Part shown: positions 41,436 through 49,693 of the stretch, in pieces
How positions within the stretch are numbered: the first letter of the stretch is position 1
Layout: every line of letters starts with the position of its first letter
Assembly (NCBI RefSeq): GCF_039596395.1
Contig: NZ_JBCNJT010000001.1
Span: forward strand, 1,213,315 to 1,277,314
DNA from: Fluviicola sp.
GTDB taxonomy: Bacteria; Bacteroidota; Bacteroidia; Flavobacteriales_D; Crocinitomicaceae
Direction: 5' to 3'
DNA length: 64,000 nucleotides
The notes under the pieces: model-generated
The model's input: the letters and a program-made list of their open reading frames with translations, nothing else
Told to the model about the DNA's origin: nothing
The model's database searches: none
Translations under genes and position numbers: made by a program

Positions 41436-41528
41436 CCGATTCTTTTTTACAAAAGTAGGAAAGCGAAGTGTCCAAATCAACCCGCCAGATTGTCTTTTTC
41501 ACACCTTTTGAGATTCGGTTCCGGAACT

Positions 41529-41536
41529 TACATTTG
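41529..41536 (+). promoter_or_regulatory. -7 box for the DinB gene
   Basis: TACATTTG is an exact TAnnTTTG match, 31 bases before the ATG at 41567, with TTTG at 41507-41510 spaced by 18 as the -33 element. Confidence 0.6.
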
Positions 41537-41566
41537 TCGAAATAAATAACACTAAAACAGAAAAAT

Positions 41567-42046
41567 ATGGATACAACACAAACAGCGGTGAAACTAATCC
41601 TGGACAGATGGGAAGCCTCAATGCACAATTACGATGTGCTGCTGCAATCCTTGTCGGATGATCAGTTGCAAAAAGAAGCTTCGCCGGGAAAGAACAGGGG
41701 AGTTTATTTATTGGGTCATTTGATAGCCGTACACGACAGCATGTTTCCGCTCCTGAATTTCGGAGAGAAACAATACCCGGAACTGACGAAGATTTTCATC
41801 GAATCGCCCGACAAAGCTGTTGCTGAACTTCCTTCCGTACAGGAATTACGAACTATTTGGAGTAAACAACGCACTTCTTTGAAAGAGAAAGTGGATCAGC
41901 TAAAAGCCGAAGACTGGTTTGGCAGACACACGGCGGTTTCCGAAGAAGATTTTGCAAAAGAACCGCACCGGAATAAATTGAACATTATTTTGACGCGGAC
42001 AACACACCTGGCTTATCACACCGGTCAAATGATTTACCTAAAGTAA
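41567..42046 (+). CDS. DinB family protein (copy 2)
   Basis: 159-residue DinB-like four-helix bundle. A metal-site His lies in YLLGHLIAVHDSMFPLL, with further His in THLAYHTGQMIYLK at the C-terminus. It is followed five bases on by the SRPBCC protein, so the two are probably one transcript. Divergent from the GlxA-type regulator, which may control it. Reaction unknown. Confidence 0.88.
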   Translation: MDTTQTAVKLILDRWEASMHNYDVLLQSLSDDQLQKEASPGKNRGVYLLGHLIAVHDSMFPLLNFGEKQYPELTKIFIESPDKAVAELPSVQELRTIWSKQRTSLKEKVDQLKAEDWFGRHTAVSEEDFAKEPHRNKLNIILTRTTHLAYHTGQMIYLK

Positions 42047-42051
42047 GCAGC

Positions 42052-42483
42052 ATGGCAACAACAGATTTCACATTTACCATTCTTACCGGTCAAAGCCCGG
42101 AATATGTTTTTAACGCGATCAGGGATGTGCGCTCCTGGTGGTCGGGACTTTACAACGAATCGTTTTCGGGAGAAACCAAAGAACTAAACGACGAATTCAG
42201 TTTCCGTGCAGGAGACGGGGCTCATTATTCCAGACAAAAACTGGTGGAAGTGGTTCCGAACAAAAAAGTGGTTTGGCTGATCACCGAAAGCGAACTGAGT
42301 TTCCTCGAACAAAAAGACGAATGGGTTGGAACTAAAGTCATTTTCGACATTTCAGAGAAAGACGGAAAAACCGAATTGGTGTTTACTCACCAGGGACTAA
42401 CTCCCGAAATTGAATGCTACGATTCATGCGCTCCGGCCTGGTCCATGTACCTGGAAGACAAATTAACACCGCTCCTGAAATAG
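42052..42483 (+). CDS. SRPBCC/AHSA1 family protein
   Basis: 143-residue START/Bet v 1-like ligand-binding protein. Marks are SPEYVFNAIRDVRSWWSG near the N-terminus, the KVVWLITESELSF strand, and the GTKVIFDISEKDGKTELVFTHQG region. Probably binds a hydrophobic molecule or acts as an Aha1-like small protein. Five bases downstream of the DinB gene. Confidence 0.88.
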   Translation: MATTDFTFTILTGQSPEYVFNAIRDVRSWWSGLYNESFSGETKELNDEFSFRAGDGAHYSRQKLVEVVPNKKVVWLITESELSFLEQKDEWVGTKVIFDISEKDGKTELVFTHQGLTPEIECYDSCAPAWSMYLEDKLTPLLK

Positions 42484-42490
42484 AACGTAG

Positions 42491-42509
42491 GGATGAAAAT
42501 TTTTCATCC
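42491..42509 (+). terminator. Hairpin after the SRPBCC gene, possible terminator
   Basis: GGATGAAAA (42491-42499) pairs with TTTTCATCC (42501-42509), seven bases after the stop, followed by a T-rich stretch. The loop is tight, so the real stem is probably a little shorter. Confidence 0.4.
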
Positions 42510-42538
42510 TTACTGTTTTTAATCATTAATTTTACCGC

Positions 42539-43045
42539 ATGAATAACTCCAAACTTTCCATGCGTGTTCTTCACAGATACCTGGGTTTTTTCCTGGCCGG
42601 GATTATGGCCGTTTATGCAATCAGCGGAATTGTACTGATTTTTCGGGATACGGATTTTCTAAAAAGCGAACACACGGAAGAAATCAGGATTGAACCGAAT
42701 GTGAAGAATGAAAACATCGGTAAAGCACTTGAATTGCGCCGCTATACCTTCGAAAGAGAAGCAGGCGACATGGTTTACTTCAAAAACGGAGATTACAACC
42801 GGAAAACGGGAGTTGCTCACATTACCACCAAAGAACTTCCGTATATCCTGGATAAAATGACGCATCTGCACAAGGCTTCCACGGATGATCCGCTTTACTG
42901 GCTGAATATTTTCTTCGGTGTATCGCTGCTTTTCTTCGTGATTTCTGCCTTTTGGATGTACTTGCCTAAAACCAAAGTCTTTAAGGCCGGTTTGCTGTAT
43001 TCCCTGGCAGGAATAGTATTGACATTGATTTTATTGTTCGTGTGA
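42539..43045 (+). CDS. PepSY-associated TM protein
   Basis: 168 residues of the PepSY-associated transmembrane family. It opens with MRVLHRYLGFFLAGIMAVYAISG, the typical first helix with conserved His, and has further helices at ~122-142 and ~149-166; a soluble ~70-residue region lies between. Some relatives take part in iron or heme reductase systems at the inner membrane. The box TAATTTTA lies only four bases before the ATG, suggesting a very short leader. Its stop overlaps the exporter start (GTGA). Confidence 0.85.
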   Translation: MNNSKLSMRVLHRYLGFFLAGIMAVYAISGIVLIFRDTDFLKSEHTEEIRIEPNVKNENIGKALELRRYTFEREAGDMVYFKNGDYNRKTGVAHITTKELPYILDKMTHLHKASTDDPLYWLNIFFGVSLLFFVISAFWMYLPKTKVFKAGLLYSLAGIVLTLILLFV

Positions 43046-43368
43046 ATTGGGTCATTCTAATCATCGCCGGACTGTTTGAAGTGGCATTTGCTTCCTGTCT
43101 GGAAAAAGCCAAAACTGCAACGGGAAGCGCAATGTATTGGTGGTACACCGGATTCGGGATCTCGCTGGTGCTGAGCATGCTTTTACTGATGAAAGCTATA
43201 CAGACTTTGCCCATCGGAACTGCTTATGCCGTTTGGACAGGAATAGGAGCTGTGGGAACAGTACTTGTGAGTATTTTCGTCTTTAAAGACCCAATGAGTT
43301 TTTGGAAATTGTTCTTTATCACCACGCTGATCGGATCGATTATCGGGTTGAAAGCGGTTTCTCATTGA
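43042..43368 (+). CDS. Small multidrug resistance exporter, Gdx/SugE-type
   Basis: 108-residue four-helix SMR protein. The functional Glu13 in GLFEVAFA is present, and GTAYAVWTGIGAVGTVLVSI matches the Gdx (SugE) branch, which exports guanidinium with proton antiport. Members act as dual-topology dimers in the inner membrane. Start codon is GTG at 43042, overlapping the upstream stop by four bases, so translation is coupled to the PepSY-TM gene. No guanidine riboswitch was recognised upstream. Confidence 0.9.
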   Translation: MNWVILIIAGLFEVAFASCLEKAKTATGSAMYWWYTGFGISLVLSMLLLMKAIQTLPIGTAYAVWTGIGAVGTVLVSIFVFKDPMSFWKLFFITTLIGSIIGLKAVSH

Positions 43369-43388
43369 TCCCGTTTGATAAAGGATGA

Positions 43389-43396
43389 TATATTTG
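43389..43396 (+). promoter_or_regulatory. -7 box close to a start codon
   Basis: TATATTTG is an exact TAnnTTTG match nine bases before the ATG at 43406. Transcription from it would leave a leader of only a few bases, or about 15 if translation begins at the ATG at 43418. Confidence 0.5.
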
Positions 43397-43405
43397 CCGG
43401 GATAA

Positions 43406-44002
43406 ATGCCTGAATGTATGATCGACGAACAATCAAAAGCCTATCAAACCTGGAAAAGCTTTTATGGAATTGCTTATTTCGAAGAAAAGAGCGGATCGAA
43501 ATTCCTGTATTACGGTGATTCAAAAGGCACAGCATGGAATGTCGACAATATTAGCCTGAAGGATTCCGGAGACGTACACTATCTTTCCTGGACGGAAGAG
43601 ACCGGTACACTAACCAAATTGATCGTAGTAGAACTGGAACCACACAATCACCGCCGATTGGAGTGGGTGATCGAACCGGCAAAAGGAAATTGCCTGTTTT
43701 GGGTAAACCGATGGACGGAGGATGGATTGTTTATCGTTTACAGGGATAACCAAACCAATTATGCGCTGCATTTATTCCTATCCAAAAAGCCGAAAGGATT
43801 TTCGCTGCGTGTAACGGAACTGGGAGAAATGCTGGCGATCAAAAAGAATTGGACCATCGGGTATAAATTTTACACGGATAAAGAAGTGAAATTATTTGAC
43901 CTCCGGAATTTTGTCTACCAGGGAACAATCAGTGACGAAGAAGCTGCAGAGCGCGGAATCATTCCTGCCGAACTAGATAATGATTTTGAAGAGTTGGAAT
44001 AA
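43406..44002 (+). CDS. Hypothetical protein, unknown function
   Basis: 198 residues, soluble, Trp- and Tyr-rich beta-type sequence (FYGIAYFEEKSGSKFLYYGD, LIVVELEPHNHRRLEWVIEP). No known family. Start at 43406 or 43418; the latter would leave a slightly longer leader behind the -7 box. A strong terminator follows two bases after its stop. Confidence 0.6.
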   Translation: MPECMIDEQSKAYQTWKSFYGIAYFEEKSGSKFLYYGDSKGTAWNVDNISLKDSGDVHYLSWTEETGTLTKLIVVELEPHNHRRLEWVIEPAKGNCLFWVNRWTEDGLFIVYRDNQTNYALHLFLSKKPKGFSLRVTELGEMLAIKKNWTIGYKFYTDKEVKLFDLRNFVYQGTISDEEAAERGIIPAELDNDFEELE

Positions 44003-44004
44003 TT

Positions 44005-44037
44005 AAAAAAGTCCTGGCAATCTGCCAGGACTTTTTT
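44005..44037. terminator. Strong bidirectional intrinsic terminator
   Basis: AAAAAAGTCCTGGCA (44005-44019) and TGCCAGGACTTTTTT (44023-44037) pair perfectly around ATC. A and T tracts flank the stem on both sides, so it can end both the plus gene at 43406 and the minus gene at 44054. Confidence 0.9.
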
Positions 44038-44053
44038 AATAGATGGAATTCCC

Positions 44054-44722
44054 TTATGCTTCCAGGATTCGGATCATTTTTTCGGCTACTCCTTTCGCAG
44101 AAGCCGGGTTTTGCCCTGTCACCATGTTTCCGTCAGCAACACTGTTTGCTCCCCACGGTGCAACTCCGTGAAAGATGGCGCCCTGGTTTACCAAGGCTGT
44201 TTCCAATTCGAACGGAACATCTCCTTTGGCATAATTCTCTTCTTCTTCATTGGTGAAAGAAGCAATGTTTTTGCCGTTAACCAGGTAAGAACCGTCACTT
44301 AGTTTCACATTCAGCAAAGAAACCGGGCCGTGACACACTGCACCTACAACTGCATGTCGTTCGTAGGTTTCTTTGATCACTTGTTTCAGTAAAGGGTTTT
44401 CCGGCATGTCTACCATTGGGGCCAGTCCTCCTGGAACGAACACCGCGTCGTATTTACTGACATCGACATCTGACAGTTTCACTGCTTTCTGCATATCAGC
44501 CCATCCCTTTCCGGTTAAGAAAGCCAGGTTTTGCGGATCGTCGGCCAGGTTCAGGGCATCCAGATATGGAGTATCGCCGGTTAGACTGGCAAAGTGGATT
44601 TCGTAATTGGCAGCGCTGAATTCTGCATAGGGGTGAGCTACTTCGGGTAAAAATGTTCCTGTTCTTCTGTTGTTAGGACCGATAGTGTTTGCGTTTGAAA
44701 CGATGATTAAAATTGTTTTCAT
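44054..44722 (-). CDS. DJ-1/PfpI family protein (Hsp31-like)
   Basis: 222 residues with a nucleophile elbow carrying Cys130-His131 (VVGAVCHGPVSLLN) and Glu27 (FLPEVAHPY) in the expected position. This type 1 glutamine amidotransferase-like fold includes deglycase- and chaperone-type Hsp31 proteins that detoxify methylglyoxal. Likely a stress protein in the cytosol. It follows the ABM gene on the minus strand by 34 bases and shares the strong terminator at 44005. Confidence 0.9.
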   Translation of the reverse strand: MKTILIIVSNANTIGPNNRRTGTFLPEVAHPYAEFSAANYEIHFASLTGDTPYLDALNLADDPQNLAFLTGKGWADMQKAVKLSDVDVSKYDAVFVPGGLAPMVDMPENPLLKQVIKETYERHAVVGAVCHGPVSLLNVKLSDGSYLVNGKNIASFTNEEEENYAKGDVPFELETALVNQGAIFHGVAPWGANSVADGNMVTGQNPASAKGVAEKMIRILEA

Positions 44723-44756
44723 GACTTTGAATTTTAAATTGTTAGTATTTATTGTT

Positions 44757-45047
44757 TTAAAAGAGTTTTTTGACGATTACGACCTCCCGGATTTCGAGAT
44801 GCGGGATGATTTCTTTGACCACGATGTTTTGATAGTGTTCCGAATTTTTGTGCAGGTCCACAGCAGACTGATCAACATATTTTTCATGCAGGATCAATTC
44901 GTTGGGATTGTTTTCTGATTGGTAAATGGTGTAAGAGATATTGCCCGGTTCTTTGCAGGTTTGTTCTGCCAATACAGGAAGCAGTTCCAAAATCCGGCCG
45001 GTTTCTGTTTCCCGGATTTTCCATTTTACGATGAGTTCTTTTTCCAT
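44757..45047 (-). CDS. Antibiotic biosynthesis monooxygenase (ABM) domain protein
   Basis: 96 residues from ATG 45047; MHKLMEKELIV from 45059 is an alternative. Ferredoxin-like alpha/beta fold with ILELLPVLAEQTCKEPGNIS and the helix DQSAVDLHKNSEHYQNIV typical of quinol monooxygenase-like ABM proteins. Likely in an operon with the downstream DJ-1 gene. A second ABM gene is at 22036. Confidence 0.82.
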   Translation of the reverse strand: MEKELIVKWKIRETETGRILELLPVLAEQTCKEPGNISYTIYQSENNPNELILHEKYVDQSAVDLHKNSEHYQNIVVKEIIPHLEIREVVIVKKLF

Positions 45048-45261
45048 GAGTTTGTGCATTAAATTGATAACACAAATCTCCGGATGTTCTGCCGCAAAAA
45101 AATTGATCTAGGATAATTTCGAATACAAAGTGACTTTTTTTGATCCAAGGCAAACGAGGCCAACGAAAATTATTGGAAGATTGAATCAAACAGGTTTTAA
45201 TCGGATAATGGCTTAAATATGGAGCGTATAAATAGCTCTGTACTCCTGGTGTGCTTAATGG

Positions 45262-45840
45262 TTACTCATGGGCCAACTCCGCACGCAACCTGCTTAAACT
45301 TTCGGGCGTGATTCCCAGATAAGAAGCCAGGTGGTAATTTTTAATACTTGCTTCGATATTCGGATAAGTCTTTAAAAAAGTTTTGTATTTCTCCTTTGCC
45401 GACATAGCCAGATTAGATAGGATCCTTTTTTGAAAACTGGCGAAAAAACGTTCCATCTTGATCCGGAAAAAAGATTCGATTTGCGGAATTTGCGGATACA
45501 ATGCCTCCATGCTGTCTTTGGAGATTTTGTAAATAACCGCATCCTGAACACACTCAATGTTCAAAAGCGCTTTTCCTCCGGTAAAAAATACCGTGTAATC
45601 ACTGATCCACCAATCCGAAATGGCAAACTGGATGGTAATATCCTTTCCGCCTTCTGTCAGGTAATAGGTTCTCAGGCAGCCGTTGAATACATAGTACTGG
45701 GAAGGGACCAATTGTCCGGCATGCAAAATTACGTCGCCCTTTTTGACGCGGATTTCCTCAAATACTGTTTCAATAAGGGCCATTTCCCCGGTGGAAAGAC
45801 CGGTTCCCTGAAAGATAGTTGATACAGGTATTGTTTGCAT
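45262..45840 (-). CDS. Crp/Fnr family transcriptional regulator
   Basis: 192 residues: a cyclic-nucleotide-binding-like domain (~10-130, LVPSQYYVFNGCLRTYYLTEGG) and a C-terminal winged helix with YHLASYLGITPESLSRLRAELA. No Fnr-type cysteine cluster is visible. It is followed, after 214 bases, by the ABM/DJ-1 operon on the same strand, which it may control; Crp/Fnr proteins of this Bacteroidota type commonly sit by stress genes. Confidence 0.9.
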   Translation of the reverse strand: MQTIPVSTIFQGTGLSTGEMALIETVFEEIRVKKGDVILHAGQLVPSQYYVFNGCLRTYYLTEGGKDITIQFAISDWWISDYTVFFTGGKALLNIECVQDAVIYKISKDSMEALYPQIPQIESFFRIKMERFFASFQKRILSNLAMSAKEKYKTFLKTYPNIEASIKNYHLASYLGITPESLSRLRAELAHE

Positions 45841-45925
45841 GTTCCTAAAAATAGAGAAAAGAATGAAAAGAAATCGAAATACCTGCTCAATCCTTCCTCA
45901 TTCTGTTTCTCATTCTGTTTTCCCG

Positions 45926-45933
45926 TATCTTTG
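45926..45933 (+). promoter_or_regulatory. -7 box next to a start codon
   Basis: TATCTTTG is an exact TAnnTTTG match four bases before the ATG at 45938. A transcript from it would be leaderless or nearly so. Confidence 0.55.
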
Positions 45934-45937
45934 CGCC

Positions 45938-46408
45938 ATGTTACAAAAACTGTTCGGTTCCTATAAGCTCATTTTGATTTACAGCGTTTCGCTGGCGGGC
46001 TTACTGTTCCTGATGCGCTGGCTTGAATTCCGGTTGCTGGTAATCAGTCATGCTACGGAACTGTATGTTGCCGCCATTGCGATCGTGTTCCTGATTTTGG
46101 GGATTTGGGTGGCAAAACAGCTTACGAAACCTAAAACGGTATTGGTAGAAAAAACGGTCTATGTTTCTCCTTCCGAAAACTTCATCCGCAATGAAAAAGC
46201 GGTGGAAGAATTAGGGATCAGCAAGCGTGAACTGGAAGTATTGGAATTAATTGCACAGGGCTTGAGCAACAATGAAATTGCAGAACGCTTATTCGTTTCC
46301 CTGAATACGATCAAAACACACAGCTCGAAGTTATTCGAAAAACTGGAAGTGAATCGCAGGACTCAAGCCGTTGAAGCGGGCAAACGATTGGGAATTATTC
46401 CGCTTTAA
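45938..46408 (+). CDS. Membrane-tethered LuxR-type regulator
   Basis: 156 residues from ATG 45938. Two membrane helices (~10-28 and ~42-60) precede a linker and a LuxR helix-turn-helix (~92-152, LGISKRELEVLELIAQGLSN and RLFVSLNTIKTHSSKLFEKL). No receiver domain, so it is likely a one-component membrane-bound regulator. A perfect TATCTTTG box lies four bases before the ATG. The DUF4199 gene follows by 78 bases and may be a partner. Confidence 0.85.
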   Translation: MLQKLFGSYKLILIYSVSLAGLLFLMRWLEFRLLVISHATELYVAAIAIVFLILGIWVAKQLTKPKTVLVEKTVYVSPSENFIRNEKAVEELGISKRELEVLELIAQGLSNNEIAERLFVSLNTIKTHSSKLFEKLEVNRRTQAVEAGKRLGIIPL

Positions 46409-46454
46409 AACCCAAAATCACCCGAAAGTATGAGCGGGAAAACCGCACGGAACC

Positions 46455-46463
46455 TCACTTTTG
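46455..46463 (+). promoter_or_regulatory. Candidate -7 box for the DUF4199 gene
   Basis: CACTTTTG at 46456-46463 matches TAnnTTTG except for its first base, 23 bases before the ATG at 46487. Confidence 0.4.
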
Positions 46464-46486
46464 CCGAAATTTAAAAATTGAAAACT

Positions 46487-47014
46487 ATGAAAAGAAATGT
46501 ATTGGTTTACGGAGGAATCGGAGGATTAATTACTATCGCGTGGGTATTTGTGGCTATGATTGGCTTCGGTCATGAATTGGACATGACACTGGGCATGGTG
46601 CTGGGATATGCCTCGATGTTAATTGCAAATATTTTCCTGGTGATCGGGGTGAAAAATTACCGCGATAAATACAACGGCGGAGTGATTACTTTCGGGAAAG
46701 CGCTTAAAGTTGGTCTTCTGATCACTTTACTGGCTTCGAGTATTTACGTGGTAAACTGGTTGATTTACGATTATGCAACAGGTTCGCGGTTTATCGGAGA
46801 ATACATCGAATGTACGCACAACCAATTGGTAGCAAGCGGGGCAAGTGCAGCTGTTATTGCTAAAAACGATGCTGAAATGCAAGAATTTGCGGTCATGTAC
46901 CAAAATCCCTTGTTTAAGGCTGCAATGACTTACATGGAAATCCTTCCGATGGGGATACTCTTTGCCCTGATTACGGCGATCGCGATGCGCAGAAAAGTGC
47001 CGAAAACGAATTGA
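46487..47014 (+). CDS. DUF4199 domain membrane protein
   Basis: 175 residues from ATG 46487. The family layout of four membrane helices with a conserved cytoplasmic motif is clear: GGLITIAWVFVAM, IANIFLVIGVKNYRDKYNGG, ITFGKALKVGLLITLLASSI and LPMGILFALITAI. Function unknown. In other Bacteroidota it often lies near transporters or regulators. The class A beta-lactamase gene follows by 69 bases. Confidence 0.88.
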   Translation: MKRNVLVYGGIGGLITIAWVFVAMIGFGHELDMTLGMVLGYASMLIANIFLVIGVKNYRDKYNGGVITFGKALKVGLLITLLASSIYVVNWLIYDYATGSRFIGEYIECTHNQLVASGASAAVIAKNDAEMQEFAVMYQNPLFKAAMTYMEILPMGILFALITAIAMRRKVPKTN

Positions 47015-47083
47015 TTTTAGCACAGATCTGAAATTCTTGCTAATTTGGAACAATCATTCAGAATTTGTAATTAGTAGCTTTCC

Positions 47084-47989
47084 ATGTATCGGATCCGGGT
47101 CATTTTTTTGTTTGCGCTGTTTGTTTTCATCACCAATCAATCCTTGTCACAAAATTCTTCGCTCAGAAAAGAATTGCGGCCGAAATTGATGAAGATTGTG
47201 AATAGTTACAAAGCAACAGTCGGTATCGGGCTGATTCATATCGAAACCGGAGATTCGTTGGACGTAAACAACCACATCCGTTTTCCGATGTTGAGCGTTT
47301 ACAAATTCCCGTTGGCACTTGCCGTTCTGGACCTCGTGGACAAAGGAGATTTAAAGCTGGACCAAATCTATCATGTGAAGAAATCGGATTTGATTGATGA
47401 TACCTGGAGTCCCTTAAAAAAGGAATTCCCGGAGGGAGAGGTGGACTTGACAATCGCTCAATTACTGGATTATTCGGTTTCTCAAAGTGATAATATTGCC
47501 TGCGATATTCTTTTCAGCCTGGCAAAAGGAACTCAATCGGTGAATGAGTACATACATGGGATCGGAATTCAGGGAATGGACATTCAGGCAACTGAGCACG
47601 AAATGCAGGCAGACTGGAAAATCCTTTACACGAACTGGAGTAAACCGATGCAGATGTCGCACTTGCTGGAAGGGCTTTATCGCCAGAAATACCTGTCGGA
47701 TTCGAGCAATGCTTTCCTGATGAAACTGATGATCGAATCGTCGAACGATCCTGCAAGGATAAAAGCATTGCTTCCGGAAGGAACGATCGTTGCACATAAG
47801 ACCGGAACTTCAGACAGACGCGGGAATATTTACGATGCCTGCAACGATGTGGGCATCATTTTTCTTCCCGATGGAACACACCTTGCTTTAAGCGTGTTTG
47901 TTTCCAAATCCGAGGAAGATTACGACACTACACGCAAACTGATCGCGGAAATTTCCAAAGCGGTTTATGATTTTTATTCAGCCAACTAA
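47084..47989 (+). CDS. bla: Class A beta-lactamase, subclass A2-like
   Basis: 301 residues with a signal peptide (~1-22). All class A motifs are intact: S71-V-Y-K74, S135-D-N137, Glu171 (ATEHEMQADW) as the general base and K239-T-G241. The EHEMQ omega-loop pattern and late NDVGIIFLPDG match the VEB/PER/CfxA-type subclass A2 of Bacteroidota. It should hydrolyse beta-lactams in the periplasm; the spectrum cannot be told from sequence. No insertion sequence or integron flanks it, so it looks chromosomal and resident. Confidence 0.9.
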   Translation: MYRIRVIFLFALFVFITNQSLSQNSSLRKELRPKLMKIVNSYKATVGIGLIHIETGDSLDVNNHIRFPMLSVYKFPLALAVLDLVDKGDLKLDQIYHVKKSDLIDDTWSPLKKEFPEGEVDLTIAQLLDYSVSQSDNIACDILFSLAKGTQSVNEYIHGIGIQGMDIQATEHEMQADWKILYTNWSKPMQMSHLLEGLYRQKYLSDSSNAFLMKLMIESSNDPARIKALLPEGTIVAHKTGTSDRRGNIYDACNDVGIIFLPDGTHLALSVFVSKSEEDYDTTRKLIAEISKAVYDFYSAN

Positions 47990-48005
47990 AATGTTATCGC
48001 AGAAC

Positions 48006-48848
48006 ATGAACACAACCAATCAGTCAACCGGTTTTCCAGGCATCTGGAAATTAAAGTCCATTACCAAATCAGGAGGTGAAGTACATACGAGTATGACGCA
48101 TTTGGTCATTTACCCGGAATTACTCTGGGAATATTATCCGGATCATGTTTACTATGAAGGAGACCAAATTGGAAATAGTTATTCCCTGAACTGGAAAGAC
48201 GGGATCGGCCATTTGGAAGTAGCGACAGGAAGAGGGCGGTCGTTTTGTTATTTTGTGACAGTTGACGGAAATTCCCTGCGAATGAAACTCGGAAGTGTCT
48301 TCGGAGATTTTCCGAAAGATAACGGAGACGGGGAGGACGGCTGCAACATTTACCGGTACGAACGGGAAACCGATCCGGAATTCATTACACAGCTTTCTCA
48401 TCTTCCTGAAAAACTACCTGTTTTATCTGTCGAGCATCCGGTGCTTGGCCGTTTAATCTATGATTCAAATTACAAATATTGGGAAACAACACTAAGCGAA
48501 AGCCCTTTCGAAGACACCGTACTCAGTATCCATGTGAAAGACGGGAATTTGCCGGATGATTCTTTTTTCGATGCTATTGTTGAAACACTGAAAAAACTGA
48601 GCCTCGACGAGGTCAGGGAATTTGCAGGAGAGCAATTGCTGGAACTGAAAAATGAATCCTGGTTGGATGAAGACGAAAATGAATTGACACAACAGGATTT
48701 TACGGAAAGACTAATTCAGGTTGAAACCATCACTTACAACACGGATGGCTCGTTAACTATTTGGTTCGACGATAACGATCTGTTTTGGGGACATGGTATT
48801 GCCGTGGAATTGGATGAGCATCTGAATTGTACCGAAGCAAACATCTGA
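48006..48848 (+). CDS. DUF2262-like protein with lipocalin-like N-terminus
   Basis: 280 residues from ATG 48006; an ATG at 47991 is also possible. The N-terminal ~120 residues resemble a lipocalin-like domain (GIWKLKSITKSGGEV). The C-terminal ~150 residues match the DUF2262 pattern, ending with TYNTDGSLTIWFDDNDLFWGH. Its role is unknown; DUF2262 proteins are sometimes found near toxin-immunity loci. The start region overlaps or nearly abuts the beta-lactamase stop at 47989. Confidence 0.6.
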   Translation: MNTTNQSTGFPGIWKLKSITKSGGEVHTSMTHLVIYPELLWEYYPDHVYYEGDQIGNSYSLNWKDGIGHLEVATGRGRSFCYFVTVDGNSLRMKLGSVFGDFPKDNGDGEDGCNIYRYERETDPEFITQLSHLPEKLPVLSVEHPVLGRLIYDSNYKYWETTLSESPFEDTVLSIHVKDGNLPDDSFFDAIVETLKKLSLDEVREFAGEQLLELKNESWLDEDENELTQQDFTERLIQVETITYNTDGSLTIWFDDNDLFWGHGIAVELDEHLNCTEANI

Positions 48849-48862
48849 TTAAGAAATGCAGC

Positions 48863-49582
48863 ATGAAATACATCAAACTAAATAAAAACTGGAATGCGGC
48901 CCCAACTGCAACTGAGCCTCAGATTATAGAGTCGGAAAACTTCGTAGAATTGATCTTTGAACTCGATCCGGCCTTTGCGCATGTTGACGAAGGTGAAAAA
49001 GGAACACTGGAATTTTGCGAATTATTTGCTTATAAATTGACTCGAATAGATCAGGAAGCGTATTTGAAAGGCGCATTCCGGTTTCAAAATGACCAGTTGC
49101 CCTGGGGCGAATTCTATGAACTGAAAGACTCGCATTGGAAAACGGATTTCCCTTCGGATAAAGTGATCGTGAACGAATCATTGAAAGATCTCAAACTGAA
49201 TCATTACTTATTTTTTCTTCCGGGCTGTATTTTCGAATGCCTGGCACTGGATTATAATTTTCACTTTGACACGACTGTTCCTGACCGGCTGGAAGAGATT
49301 TATCCGAAAGGATATTTCAATCATTACCTGACGATGTTTTCGGCACATTTTAATCAATTGAACACAGATAATTTCAAGGTGTACACGAACCTGTATATTC
49401 AGTTGGAAGGCAAAAAAGAGTTCGAGGGGCTCAAAGAAGAATTGAAGAAAATCAAGGCCAACAAGGATTTGGATTCGTATGTAAAAATCGCGAACTACCA
49501 CACCCTGAATTTCGGAAGAAAGCAAATGGATGAGTTGGTCAAAGTGATCGAAACATATGATCCCAAAAGCAAATACGCATAA
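48863..49582 (+). CDS. Hypothetical protein, unknown function
   Basis: 239 residues from ATG 48863, 14 bases after the DUF2262-like stop. Soluble, acidic and mixed alpha/beta (ENFVELIFELDPAFAHVDEG; EEIYPKGYFNHYLTMFSAHF). No recognised family; its location in a set of uncharacterised proteins suggests a joint role with 48006. Confidence 0.6.
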   Translation: MKYIKLNKNWNAAPTATEPQIIESENFVELIFELDPAFAHVDEGEKGTLEFCELFAYKLTRIDQEAYLKGAFRFQNDQLPWGEFYELKDSHWKTDFPSDKVIVNESLKDLKLNHYLFFLPGCIFECLALDYNFHFDTTVPDRLEEIYPKGYFNHYLTMFSAHFNQLNTDNFKVYTNLYIQLEGKKEFEGLKEELKKIKANKDLDSYVKIANYHTLNFGRKQMDELVKVIETYDPKSKYA

Positions 49583-49688
49583 CAAGTTCAAAAGTACAAA
49601 CGATCAAAAAGTTCAACATATTTTGTTAGTTTGGAACCATTTGAACCATTTGAATCAGCCGCGGCTGAAACCATTTGAACCAACTTTT
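49583..49688. repeat. Family C repeat with perfect palindrome core
   Basis: AT-rich runs such as AACCATTTGAACC surround the perfect 14-bp palindrome TCAGCCGCGGCTGA (49655-49668). Similar elements occur at 56716-56828, where the core reads TCAGCCACGGCCGA, and the AACTTTTAAAC pattern recurs at 63105. Confidence 0.6.
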
Positions 49689-49693
49689 AAGAA

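Noticed and set aside
44005-44037. Riboswitch near the Gdx-type exporter
   Set aside because: The only strong structure nearby is a bidirectional terminator after the following gene; no guanidine riboswitch motif was recognised upstream of the exporter.
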